Part shown: positions 42,300-50,697 of the stretch, piece after piece | How the letters are laid out: each line of letters begins with the position of its first letter | Position numbering within the stretch: position 1 is the first letter of the stretch | Source of the DNA: an uncultured Gammaproteobacteria bacterium | GTDB lineage: Bacteria > Pseudomonadota > Gammaproteobacteria > Xanthomonadales > Xanthomonadaceae | Direction of reading: 5' to 3' | Assembly (NCBI GenBank): GCA_946885735.1 | Contig: CAMPGW010000004.1 | Location: 1-64,000 of the forward strand | Length of the DNA stretch: 64,000 nucleotides | Made by a program: the position numbers and the translations under genes | The notes under the pieces: generated by a model | The model's database searches: none | Told to the model about the DNA's origin: nothing | What the model saw: only the letters and a program-made list of their open reading frames with translations

Positions 42300-44285
42300 A
42301 TGCCTAATGAGTTGATGAATCAGCGATCGGTTTCCATCTCCACCCTTGCTGTCTTAGCCGTCTTATTGGCGGCCGCGTGGATGGCGTACGCTCCCGGCCT
42401 CAACGGCAGCTTCCTTTTTGACGACTACGTCAATCTAGATGCGCTCGGCAACGACGGGCGCGTGGACAATTGGCGAACATTCTGGCGCTACATCACGTCA
42501 GGAACGGCAGATCCTGGCGGCCGCCCCTTGTCCCTGCTCAGCTTTCTGCTGGACGCTCGAAATTGGCCCGCAGACCCTGCGCCATTCCTCCGCACGAACT
42601 TGACGCTGCACCTGGTAAATGGAACGCTCCTTTTCATACTTCTGCGTCAGCTCGGGCACGCCCTAGATTCGAACGACCCGTCTGTAGATGCGGTCGCGCT
42701 CCTTGGCGCTGGACTCTGGCTGACCCATCCATTATTCATCTCGACGGTCTTCTACATCGTGCAACGGCAAGCAATGTTGCCGTCGACTTTCACCCTCTTA
42801 GCGCTAATCGCGTACACATCGGGACGCCGGCAGTTTGTCGACTCCGATGGAGTGAGAGGCTTGGCGTTAATGGCTGCAGGCGTCGTACTTGGCACACTTT
42901 TTGCCATGGGAAGCAAACTAAACGGCGTGCTAGTTCCGCTACTTTGCCTCACACTGGAAATCACCGTTTTCTCCAAGCAAGCCCCTGCTCGCCAGGGCGC
43001 GGCAAAGCGGTTGCGTCGGTTGCAGCTGGTCGTAATGTGGGCGCCGTCGCTCGTTGTCCTCGTTTACCTTGCGGCGCTATTGCGTCTGATCGACGCGCCA
43101 CTGTCCACTCGGCCATGGACGATAGGTGAGCGAATGCTTACCGAATCCAGAGTGATCGTGGACTATTTACAGCTTTTGTTCGTCCCCCGCTCGGTGTCGA
43201 GCGGACTGTTCAACGACGGCTATCAAGTCTCCACGAACATTCTCAATCCGCTTAGCACCCTGTGGTCCATTGCGTTTTTGGCAGGACTGCTTGCGCTGGC
43301 AGTCCGAATCAGGCTCAAGCATCCCGACATCGCGCTGGCAGTGTTTTTCTTTGCGGCAGGGCACGTGCTGGAATCAACAGTTGTGCCACTCGAGCTTTAC
43401 TTCGAGCACCGCAACTACCTCCCGAGCATGCTGCTTTTTTGGCCCATAGCCCGGGCGTTGTTCCGCTCGCGGGCTAATCTAAACACCAAGCGCGCAATAG
43501 GGACCGCTCTGATCGCATTGCTCGTGGTTACAAGTTTCCAACGCGCGGTAATCTGGGGACAGCCAGATAGGCTCACGAGGCTCTGGGCAAACCAGAATCC
43601 CAGCTCGGTACGTGCTCAGGCCGCGGCAGCGATCAGCGACCTCGAGTCGGGCCGCGTTCAAACGGCACTGGAGCGACTAGCCCCGCTGTGGAATGCGAAT
43701 CCGCACGACCTCCAAATTGCCTTCAACTTTATTGATGCAAGATGCGCCGCCAAGGGTCCTAGTGCGGTAGAGAAGAAAGCTTTGGCTGATGCGCTTCGAC
43801 ACACTTCAAAGTCAGAGCTCCTAACTTATAACTGGCTCAGCCGAGCAATTACTGTTGCAGCCATGAATGAGTGTCCCGGCCTGGAACTCCGCGATGTGGA
43901 ACTGTGGCTGCACGCGGCAACATCGAATCCGATAATCGACGCATCGAATATTCGCAATCAAGATGTCGAGCCCCTACTCGGCCAGCTTGCACTCGAGCGA
44001 AAGCGCAATCGCAAAGCACTACAACATTTCAACAACGCACTTATCGCCCTGCCATCTCCTGACGTTGCCGCACGCCAGGCATCCATGCTTGCTTCCGCTG
44101 GCGCATATGAAGAAGCACTAGAGCATCTCGACGTATATGAGGCAAATAGGCCATTGCTGAGAAGGCCCGGAGTGGGGATGCCTTGGCTACATATGAAAGT
44201 GCTTGAGTGGCAGGGCTACTGGCCCCGCGAAATGAGTATCCTGCGGCGTAATCTGCGCCGCGCCATCCAGGAAAAGGGCGAGTGA
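42300..44285 (+). CDS. TMTC-like membrane glycosyltransferase with TPR-like C-terminus (copy 1)
   Basis: This 661-residue protein has about 10 to 12 hydrophobic segments in the first 400 residues and a soluble helical-repeat C-terminus. The first outer loop has FLFDDYVNL (Asp-Asp), then HLVNGTLLF, WLTHPLF, VQRQAMLPS, GSKLNG and PLELYFEHRNYLPS. These marks are shared with the next gene and with GT-C proteins of the TMTC type. Its place right after the pilin suggests pilin O-glycosylation (inference). It is AT-richer than flanking genes. The start could be ATG 42300 or 42315; neither has a good ribosome binding site. Confidence 0.75.
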   Translation: MPNELMNQRSVSISTLAVLAVLLAAAWMAYAPGLNGSFLFDDYVNLDALGNDGRVDNWRTFWRYITSGTADPGGRPLSLLSFLLDARNWPADPAPFLRTNLTLHLVNGTLLFILLRQLGHALDSNDPSVDAVALLGAGLWLTHPLFISTVFYIVQRQAMLPSTFTLLALIAYTSGRRQFVDSDGVRGLALMAAGVVLGTLFAMGSKLNGVLVPLLCLTLEITVFSKQAPARQGAAKRLRRLQLVVMWAPSLVVLVYLAALLRLIDAPLSTRPWTIGERMLTESRVIVDYLQLLFVPRSVSSGLFNDGYQVSTNILNPLSTLWSIAFLAGLLALAVRIRLKHPDIALAVFFFAAGHVLESTVVPLELYFEHRNYLPSMLLFWPIARALFRSRANLNTKRAIGTALIALLVVTSFQRAVIWGQPDRLTRLWANQNPSSVRAQAAAAISDLESGRVQTALERLAPLWNANPHDLQIAFNFIDARCAAKGPSAVEKKALADALRHTSKSELLTYNWLSRAITVAAMNECPGLELRDVELWLHAATSNPIIDASNIRNQDVEPLLGQLALERKRNRKALQHFNNALIALPSPDVAARQASMLASAGAYEEALEHLDVYEANRPLLRRPGVGMPWLHMKVLEWQGYWPREMSILRRNLRRAIQEKGE

Positions 44286-46231
44286 AGGTGGCAGTTTCTC
44301 CTCATCACGATCGCTTAGGCTGGATTGGCGTCGCGGCGACCTTATTGCTCACGTCGTGGCTTTACTGGCCAGGCCTCGGCGGAGGCTTTGCATTTGACGA
44401 CATTTCAAACTTAGTTAATAACGCCGAACTCAGAGTTACATCGTTGGCCCTCAATGAATGGATGAGTGCGGCATTCTCATCTCCAGCCAGCAGCCTCCAA
44501 CGCCCCTTGGCTATGGTGACGTTTGCGACTAATCACTACTTCACAGGAATGGACGCGTCAGCAATGAAGCTGACGAACATCGCCATACACCTGGTCAACA
44601 CGGCACTTGTTTTTCACCTCCTTCGGACGCTTCTTGGTTTCTATCTAGGAGCAAGATCTCACCGGGCACTCGCGGTCTCTTTATTTGTCAGTGCTGCGTG
44701 GTCCGTGCATCCGATCAATTTGATGGGCGTGTTGTACGTCGTACAACGAATGGAAAGTCTCAGCCACAGCTTTGTGCTTCTCGGACTTTGCTTGTACACG
44801 TCGACTCGCCATAGACAGGTGTTCCACGGCGGCGGGTGGCTGAGGCTGTGGGGCTCACTTTTTGCCTGCACATTGCTCGGCCTTGGTGCAAAAGAGTCGG
44901 CGGCCCTCCTGCCGCTCTATTGTCTGTGCCTCGAGATTTGCCTGTTCAAGTTTCAGGGCTCGGAATACAGAACTAAGCAAAGACTGTGGTGGCTCTACGG
45001 AACGCTTCTCTTTTTGCCCGCGCTCGCTGCCATTTCATGGGTCTTGCCGCAGGCTTTGGACCCAAGGGCGTTTCTGGGACGGGACTTCACGTTGGGCACT
45101 CGCTTGCTCACCGAATTACGGGTGCTGCTGGACTACCTTCACTGGAGCGTTTTGCCGGATCTTGACACCTTGAGCCTGTACCACGACGACTACGAGATAT
45201 CGCGCACGCTCCTGGATCCGCTTTCAACGCTGGGTAGCGGCCTCGCGCTTGCGTCACTCTTGGCGGTAGGAATCTACCTACTGCCTCGAAGGCCAATTAT
45301 GTCCTTGGGCATCTTCTGGTTCTTCAGCGCACACGCGATTACTGCAACAGTAGTTCCCCTTGAGCTCGTGTTCGAGCATCGGAACTATTTTTCGAGCCTA
45401 GGCATTTGCATTGCTATCGCGGACCTCCTTCTCCTCGCTCCCACCCGCACAAGCACTCGGACGGCAGGCACATTACTCACGGTGATTCTTCTTGCGCTCT
45501 TCAGTTTCCAGACTCGCTTGCGAGCCACGGAATGGAGCAATCCCGTAAGGTTTGCACTCACCGAGGCAAGAAAGCATCCGAATTCTCCCCGCGCTACCTA
45601 CGATCTGGCTCGAATATTGGTCACACTTTCCGACTACAGAAGTGAATCTCCGTATTTTGGCCCGGCCATGGACGCAGTCGAACTGGCTCGAAAGGCGCCG
45701 GGCGCCTCGCTGCTCCCTTCACAAGCTGCATTAATCCTCACGTCGCGGGCTGGATGGCCGGTGAAACAGGAATGGTGGAACGAGGTTCAACTGGCTCTGA
45801 GGCATGACCCAATAGGGCCGGAGGAACTCGGAGCCCTGGCCGCGATGACACGCTGTGAGATTGAGCGTCGATGCCAGTTCCCGCCGGCCGACATGCTGGA
45901 GACCTTTTCGGCGGCACTGGAACAAGGTGATAATCCGGAGGTCTTAAACATCTATGGTGATTACGTTTTGAATGTCCTGGGCGATGTAGATCTCACTCTC
46001 CGCCTGTGGCGAGAGTCGGCCCGGATACGACCAAACGAGCCCCAGTACTCAATTAATCTCGCTAAGCTCTACATCGCACTAGGGAAGTATCAAGATGCCC
46101 TATCAGAGATTCATCGACTGCGGCAGATGGGGAGGGTTGGGCAGAACGAAGGCACCGCGTTGCAACTCGAAGCACTCCTGAAGCACAGCGCTGACCGGCC
46201 GCCATCCTCAGCCGGAGACGGCGACCGCTGA
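44282..46231 (+). CDS. TMTC-like membrane glycosyltransferase with TPR-like C-terminus (copy 2)
   Basis: This 649-residue paralogue of the preceding gene has the same landmarks in the same order: FAFDDISNL, HLVNTALVF, SVHPINLMG, VQRMESLS, GAKESA and PLELVFEHRNYFSS, then a helical-repeat tail with a TPR-like segment (INLAKLYIALGKYQDAL). The start is GTG 44282, overlapping the previous stop (GTGA). The two proteins are diverged, so the duplication is not recent. Donor and acceptor are unknown; the pilin is the obvious candidate acceptor. Confidence 0.75.
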   Translation: MKVAVSPHHDRLGWIGVAATLLLTSWLYWPGLGGGFAFDDISNLVNNAELRVTSLALNEWMSAAFSSPASSLQRPLAMVTFATNHYFTGMDASAMKLTNIAIHLVNTALVFHLLRTLLGFYLGARSHRALAVSLFVSAAWSVHPINLMGVLYVVQRMESLSHSFVLLGLCLYTSTRHRQVFHGGGWLRLWGSLFACTLLGLGAKESAALLPLYCLCLEICLFKFQGSEYRTKQRLWWLYGTLLFLPALAAISWVLPQALDPRAFLGRDFTLGTRLLTELRVLLDYLHWSVLPDLDTLSLYHDDYEISRTLLDPLSTLGSGLALASLLAVGIYLLPRRPIMSLGIFWFFSAHAITATVVPLELVFEHRNYFSSLGICIAIADLLLLAPTRTSTRTAGTLLTVILLALFSFQTRLRATEWSNPVRFALTEARKHPNSPRATYDLARILVTLSDYRSESPYFGPAMDAVELARKAPGASLLPSQAALILTSRAGWPVKQEWWNEVQLALRHDPIGPEELGALAAMTRCEIERRCQFPPADMLETFSAALEQGDNPEVLNIYGDYVLNVLGDVDLTLRLWRESARIRPNEPQYSINLAKLYIALGKYQDALSEIHRLRQMGRVGQNEGTALQLEALLKHSADRPPSSAGDGDR

Positions 46232-46285
46232 GTCACCTTCCGCCGCGAGGCCATCGTGCCCCGCACGCCCGTGCATCTAGGGTCG

Positions 46286-47251
46286 TCATTGCCTGCGGGT
46301 GAGAACGTAGGCTCCAGACGTTTCCCGGTCGAGCTCGTTCATTCCTGCGAATTCACGGGCCACTTTTGCTGCAGAGGTCCTTTGCCTGGACTGCCGCATC
46401 ACGGCGACGATCTCCATACCCGAAATACGGGCGCTGTGCAGATGATCGGTCAACGAAAGGCGATTGAGCAAGTATGGTCGCTTGCCTAACAGCATCTTCC
46501 AAAGCCAATGAGGACATCTCCAATGACCATCCCAGGTTGAGAACAGGCCGTGAGAGCGAAAATCAATTTGATGGGACGCGATGCCGCCCGGTTTCAACCA
46601 GCGCGCGATCGCTCCGTTCGCGAGATCGATGTCGGCAACGTGCTCCATCACCGCATTTGAGATCAACAAGTCCACAGAGCTCTCGTCTATATCGGAAATG
46701 CTTGTCCATGGCGCCTTATACTCTACAAACGAATGGCCTTTGCCAGACCTCAGCTCATCTCGAATGCGATCAAGCCTCCGCTCGTCCATGGCCTCCTTGA
46801 GGCGAGACTCTCCGATCAACTCGATCGGAAAGTGACAGGGGACAGAGATCTCCATTCCGGGAAAATGTTCGATGCCCCAAAGGGGATGGCGCGCCCTGAA
46901 TAACTCGACAATTCGTTCAAAGATGACGCTGATTGCGTGCAATCTCTGATGACGGACGACATCCAACGCAACATACTTGTCGGCGCCGGACACCAGGGCT
47001 GCGAGTCCTACCCCGATCGAGTCCCCTGGCCCGAGTTCGGCCACCACTTTGGGGAACTCCTCAGAACCGTTTCGATTTGAAAGAATCAAATGGCGAAGCC
47101 AGATCGTGTAGCAGTACTCAGCCGAGTCCGTGCCCCCTGTTCCCCGAACGATCGGTTCAGCTAGCATTGGGAGGCGGCTAAGTATGCCAAGTGCCAACTG
47201 CCTCACATTGATCACGCGATGCCCCCCAAACACAGGTCCGGACCGTACCAT
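46286..47251 (-). CDS. SAM-dependent methyltransferase
   Basis: The 321-residue protein has a class I motif VAELGPGDSIGVGLAALVSG, followed by a DVVRH acidic strand end and VDLLISNAVMEHVADIDLANG. An Arg/His-rich C-terminal half (SHGLFSTWDGHWRCPHWLW) is not assigned. It probably methylates a glycan or sugar nucleotide given its neighbours. It is the only minus-strand gene in this part of the island and is divergent from the flippase across 29 bases. Confidence 0.78.
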   Translation of the reverse strand: MVRSGPVFGGHRVINVRQLALGILSRLPMLAEPIVRGTGGTDSAEYCYTIWLRHLILSNRNGSEEFPKVVAELGPGDSIGVGLAALVSGADKYVALDVVRHQRLHAISVIFERIVELFRARHPLWGIEHFPGMEISVPCHFPIELIGESRLKEAMDERRLDRIRDELRSGKGHSFVEYKAPWTSISDIDESSVDLLISNAVMEHVADIDLANGAIARWLKPGGIASHQIDFRSHGLFSTWDGHWRCPHWLWKMLLGKRPYLLNRLSLTDHLHSARISGMEIVAVMRQSRQRTSAAKVAREFAGMNELDRETSGAYVLTRRQ

Positions 47252-47280
47252 ACCGCAGCAGGGGCGCCCGGTGAGCCAGA

Positions 47281-48543
47281 ATGGATATTCGATCAGTTAC
47301 GCGATGGCGTCCTGGCCTGCTGGCCGCGAATGCCCTTAGAACGACAGGCTGGACATACTTTCGCCTTGCTTTGCAAACGGGCGGATTGATTGCAATCGCG
47401 AGGTGGTTTGGTGCCGAAGGGTACGGCGTAATTGCCGGCGTCATTGCTTTGTTTACCACCCTCGGTCAACTTGTAGGACTTGGGTCTGGCATTGCCTTGG
47501 TCAGCTCAGTCTCGCGAGATCGGGAACAACTGGCACTCTGGCTCATCCCAACACTGCAAGTGTACTTTCTGTCCGGAGTATGTTTGGCCGCAGCCGCCGT
47601 CGCATTGTCAGCAGCAACTTTCTCTCAACTGTTGCCACTCACCGCGCTAGTGGCCCTAGCAGTTTCGGAGGTTCTACTCGCCCCGCTGCTGCAGCCATTT
47701 GTTTACGCCGCTCAAGCCACCGAAAAGATGCATACTTTCGGGGCAATTGCGACGGCGGCTTCCGTCGCCCGCATAGCGGCCATTGCATTAACCATTCTTC
47801 TGGAGATTCACGGTCTCGAGCAATTCTCGTACTTATACCTTTCGTCAATGGCAATTTGCACGGGTGGCACGATCCTATTGGCACGCCTAACGGGGCTCGC
47901 CGAGGTCAAGCGAGGCACATCTCATTCCAAGAAAGAGATTATCCAGCGAGGTTACCCATACCTGCTTGGAGGGGCAGCCAGCGTGGCCTCGAGCGAGATC
48001 GACAAACCCCTATTGCTTGCGTTTACGTCGGCCACCTCCGTGGGGCAGTACACTGCGGCGTTTCGTGTAGCCCAGGCAGCGACTATTCCAATAGGATCCC
48101 TACTTGTGGCCGCGACATCGAAACTGTTCAGGCTAAACAATGAGGGTGCTCCATCAACCTTCAGCCCCTACATTAAGATCTGTGTCGGCTATGGACTAGT
48201 CAGCTCCTTTCTGTTGGTCGTCCTTGCTCCGGCCCTTCCGGCCGTATTTGGAATCGACTTCCAGGGAGCGGTCGCAATTTTGCAAGTGATGAGCATCTAC
48301 TTGCTGACGAATCCGCTGCGGCAATTTCTAGCGGCACGCCTCACCACCACGGATCGGCAGAACACACGAAACTTCGTCGAGATTGTGGCGTTTATCGCGT
48401 CGACTCTGGTTCTGCTGCTAGCGGTCCCCGCCTACGCCATTTGGGCTGCCGTTATTGCTCTGATTATCAACGACTCGATAGTCATCACAGCGTGCCTGCT
48501 GGTTCTTAAAAAGCGGGAAGTGATCGTTCGGAGGGTTCGATGA
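47281..48543 (+). CDS. Polysaccharide flippase (Wzx/MOP superfamily)
   Basis: This 420-residue protein has about 12 hydrophobic segments with few charged residues between them, starting TTGWTYFRLALQTGGLIAIA, and the GAEGYGVIAG segment common in Wzx-type flippases. It would move undecaprenyl-linked repeat units across the inner membrane. It heads a co-directional set with fkbM, glycosyltransferase and asnB genes. No Wzy polymerase is recognisable nearby. Confidence 0.85.
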   Translation: MDIRSVTRWRPGLLAANALRTTGWTYFRLALQTGGLIAIARWFGAEGYGVIAGVIALFTTLGQLVGLGSGIALVSSVSRDREQLALWLIPTLQVYFLSGVCLAAAAVALSAATFSQLLPLTALVALAVSEVLLAPLLQPFVYAAQATEKMHTFGAIATAASVARIAAIALTILLEIHGLEQFSYLYLSSMAICTGGTILLARLTGLAEVKRGTSHSKKEIIQRGYPYLLGGAASVASSEIDKPLLLAFTSATSVGQYTAAFRVAQAATIPIGSLLVAATSKLFRLNNEGAPSTFSPYIKICVGYGLVSSFLLVVLAPALPAVFGIDFQGAVAILQVMSIYLLTNPLRQFLAARLTTTDRQNTRNFVEIVAFIASTLVLLLAVPAYAIWAAVIALIINDSIVITACLLVLKKREVIVRRVR

Positions 48544-49535
48544 AAGTAGCGTTGGAGCGATTTCGAAAGCTAGCGCGGGCTCTTGAGTACAAAGGAGACG
48601 GCGCATGGATATTCACGTCTCGCGTGTTGGCGTGGACAGGTGATAGCGATGTCGTTAAACAACTTCCATTAGGCTTTCGATTCTTTTGTTGGTATTGCCG
48701 ACTTTATGGGATGCTCGTGCGCACACCCACCATTTTGTGGGGACGGCGAGTGTATTTGATCTTTACCACTCTCTACCGACGGACTCGTCCCGGAGCTGTA
48801 CAGGTCAACGTGAGTGGCACGACCGTTTGGATCGACCTCACCGATCCCGGAGCTTTAGCCGCAATATCAGAGTGTTGGCAGGCATCGGACGTCGGCCGTG
48901 CACTCCGCTTATTGCTCCGAGAAGGCACTTTATATGTCGACGTCGGGGCTAACCAAGGCGCGTTTGCGCAGCTAGCGGCCCATGTGATCGGAAGTAGCGG
49001 ATTCATTGTGGCTGTTGAGCCGCAGGTTCGATTGGCTAGTTGTGTTCGAAAAACACTTACCTTTAATGCGCGGTGTAACTGGCGAGTGTTCGCGGTGGGA
49101 GTTAGATCCAGCCGTCAGTCGATACGGTTCGTCCCGTCACCCGGAAATTCCGGTGAAGCTCACGTACTCGGACCCACTGAGCCCGCGTCCGACCGAACGG
49201 TGGAAGTTGAAGCTTACTCCATGGATGAACTGTTACGAGAGATTCCGAATGCAACGGACACGGTGATAAAGATCGACATCGAAGGCGGCGAAGTGGACGC
49301 TCTGCGCGGAATGTCTGATACATGTGCTTCCAGAAGCCCGATTATCCTGTTGGAGATCAACCCTAGCGCCCTTGCTCGCGCTGGCGAATCATGGACAAGC
49401 TTGGCAGTCGAATTGGAGCGGCTCGGGTATACGTCTTGGGCGCGGGTTGACCGGCCAAACTCCAAACTCCCCTTGAAAGAAGTTGATTCAAGCGTCTATC
49501 AAGACATCATTCTTTGGAGAGATGTACCTGCATGA
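48540..49535 (+). CDS. FkbM-family methyltransferase
   Basis: This 331-residue protein has the FkbM pattern: LYVDVGANQGAFAQLAAHV, FIVAVEPQ, a central VGVRSSRQSIRFV, and IKIDIEGGEVDALRGM followed by ILLEINPSA. FkbM enzymes O-methylate sugars or polyketides. It overlaps the flippase stop (ATGA) and the next gene overlaps its own stop, so it belongs to a coupled operon. Confidence 0.88.
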   Translation: MKVALERFRKLARALEYKGDGAWIFTSRVLAWTGDSDVVKQLPLGFRFFCWYCRLYGMLVRTPTILWGRRVYLIFTTLYRRTRPGAVQVNVSGTTVWIDLTDPGALAAISECWQASDVGRALRLLLREGTLYVDVGANQGAFAQLAAHVIGSSGFIVAVEPQVRLASCVRKTLTFNARCNWRVFAVGVRSSRQSIRFVPSPGNSGEAHVLGPTEPASDRTVEVEAYSMDELLREIPNATDTVIKIDIEGGEVDALRGMSDTCASRSPIILLEINPSALARAGESWTSLAVELERLGYTSWARVDRPNSKLPLKEVDSSVYQDIILWRDVPA

Positions 49536-50617
49536 GTAAGACCCTTAGCATCTTCATTCCATCGCTCGAGGGCGGAGGAGCGGAGAAACTGATGCTTGCG
49601 CTTGGCGCCCAGATTGCTGCTCAGGGGGTTTTTGATCGAGTGGACCTTGTTGTTGCAAACTCCAAGGGAAGTCTCGCCGAATCTGTGCCAGCCTCGCTGA
49701 ACCTCGTTAATCTCTGCTCGCGCACTCCGATACGAGGAGCCTTTCGGCTTGCAGCCTACTTAAGGCGCGCAAGACCGTGGTGCCTCTTATCCACCGTCCA
49801 AAGCGCAAACGTGACCGCACTCCTCAGCCAAGCCATCACCCAAAGCGCGCGTAAAGTCGTCATCTGCGAGGCAAATCCAACGGAGTTTGATCTCTCAGAG
49901 GGATCTCCTTCGCAACGATTCCTGACTAAGGCACTAATCAAGACGCTGTACAGGCGCGCGGATCTTGCAATTGCAATTTCAGCAGACGTTCGATGGAGCC
50001 TGAAGCATGTTGCGGGAGTCGGGGAGTCGAGAATAGTCACTATCCCGAACCCGCTGTTGGCCGATCATGTTGCGACGCCCCGATCCGATACCGTTCTGTC
50101 ACGCCAACGATCTATCATTGCATGTGGCCGGCTACAGCCACAGAAGGACTTCCCAACTTTGTTGCGCGCCTTCGCGATCGTTCGTGAGTCGACCGATGTA
50201 AAACTCCGAATCTTGGGCGAGGGACCAGCGCTTCCCGATCTGTTGCGGCTTGCGGATTTACTTGGAATCGGCCAGCACGTCGAATTCTTGGGTTATGTTG
50301 GAGACCCGCGCCGAGCGATGGCGACTGCAACCGTTTTTGCCCATACTGCCCGATGGGAGGGTTTTGGACTCGTTCTGCTCGAGGCGCTTGCGTCCGGCTG
50401 CAGGGTGGTCGCCACAAATTGCCGCGGGGGTGTTCGAGAGGTTTTGGAAGGTGGCAGGTTCGGTAGGCTCGTTGAAACAGGAAATCCGGCTGAGATTGCA
50501 TCTGCCATTCTGGAAGCGCTAGACGATGACCAACCGCCACCAGATGGCCTTGCGGAACATTTGGCTAAGTACTCTCTGGAATCGATCGCCCTCAAGTACA
50601 TTGATGTCCTAATATAG
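49532..50617 (+). CDS. Glycosyltransferase family 4 protein
   Basis: The 361-residue GT-B protein has an N-terminal FIPSLEGGGAEKLMLALG (acceptor-side Gly loop) and a C-terminal domain with IIACGRLQPQKDFPTLLRAF, RILGEGPALPDL and the donor-binding HTARWEGFGLVLLEALASG with its EX7E pattern. It adds one sugar to a lipid-linked glycan; the specificity cannot be read. It overlaps fkbM by 4 bases. Confidence 0.9.
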   Translation: MSKTLSIFIPSLEGGGAEKLMLALGAQIAAQGVFDRVDLVVANSKGSLAESVPASLNLVNLCSRTPIRGAFRLAAYLRRARPWCLLSTVQSANVTALLSQAITQSARKVVICEANPTEFDLSEGSPSQRFLTKALIKTLYRRADLAIAISADVRWSLKHVAGVGESRIVTIPNPLLADHVATPRSDTVLSRQRSIIACGRLQPQKDFPTLLRAFAIVRESTDVKLRILGEGPALPDLLRLADLLGIGQHVEFLGYVGDPRRAMATATVFAHTARWEGFGLVLLEALASGCRVVATNCRGGVREVLEGGRFGRLVETGNPAEIASAILEALDDDQPPPDGLAEHLAKYSLESIALKYIDVLI

Positions 50618-50697
50618 TTGCCGGCGGGGGGCGGCGACCCCATGGGCTCATCGCGGCGAACAGATCAGCGTGAACTAATCCATGGCGTGGTCCTGAC

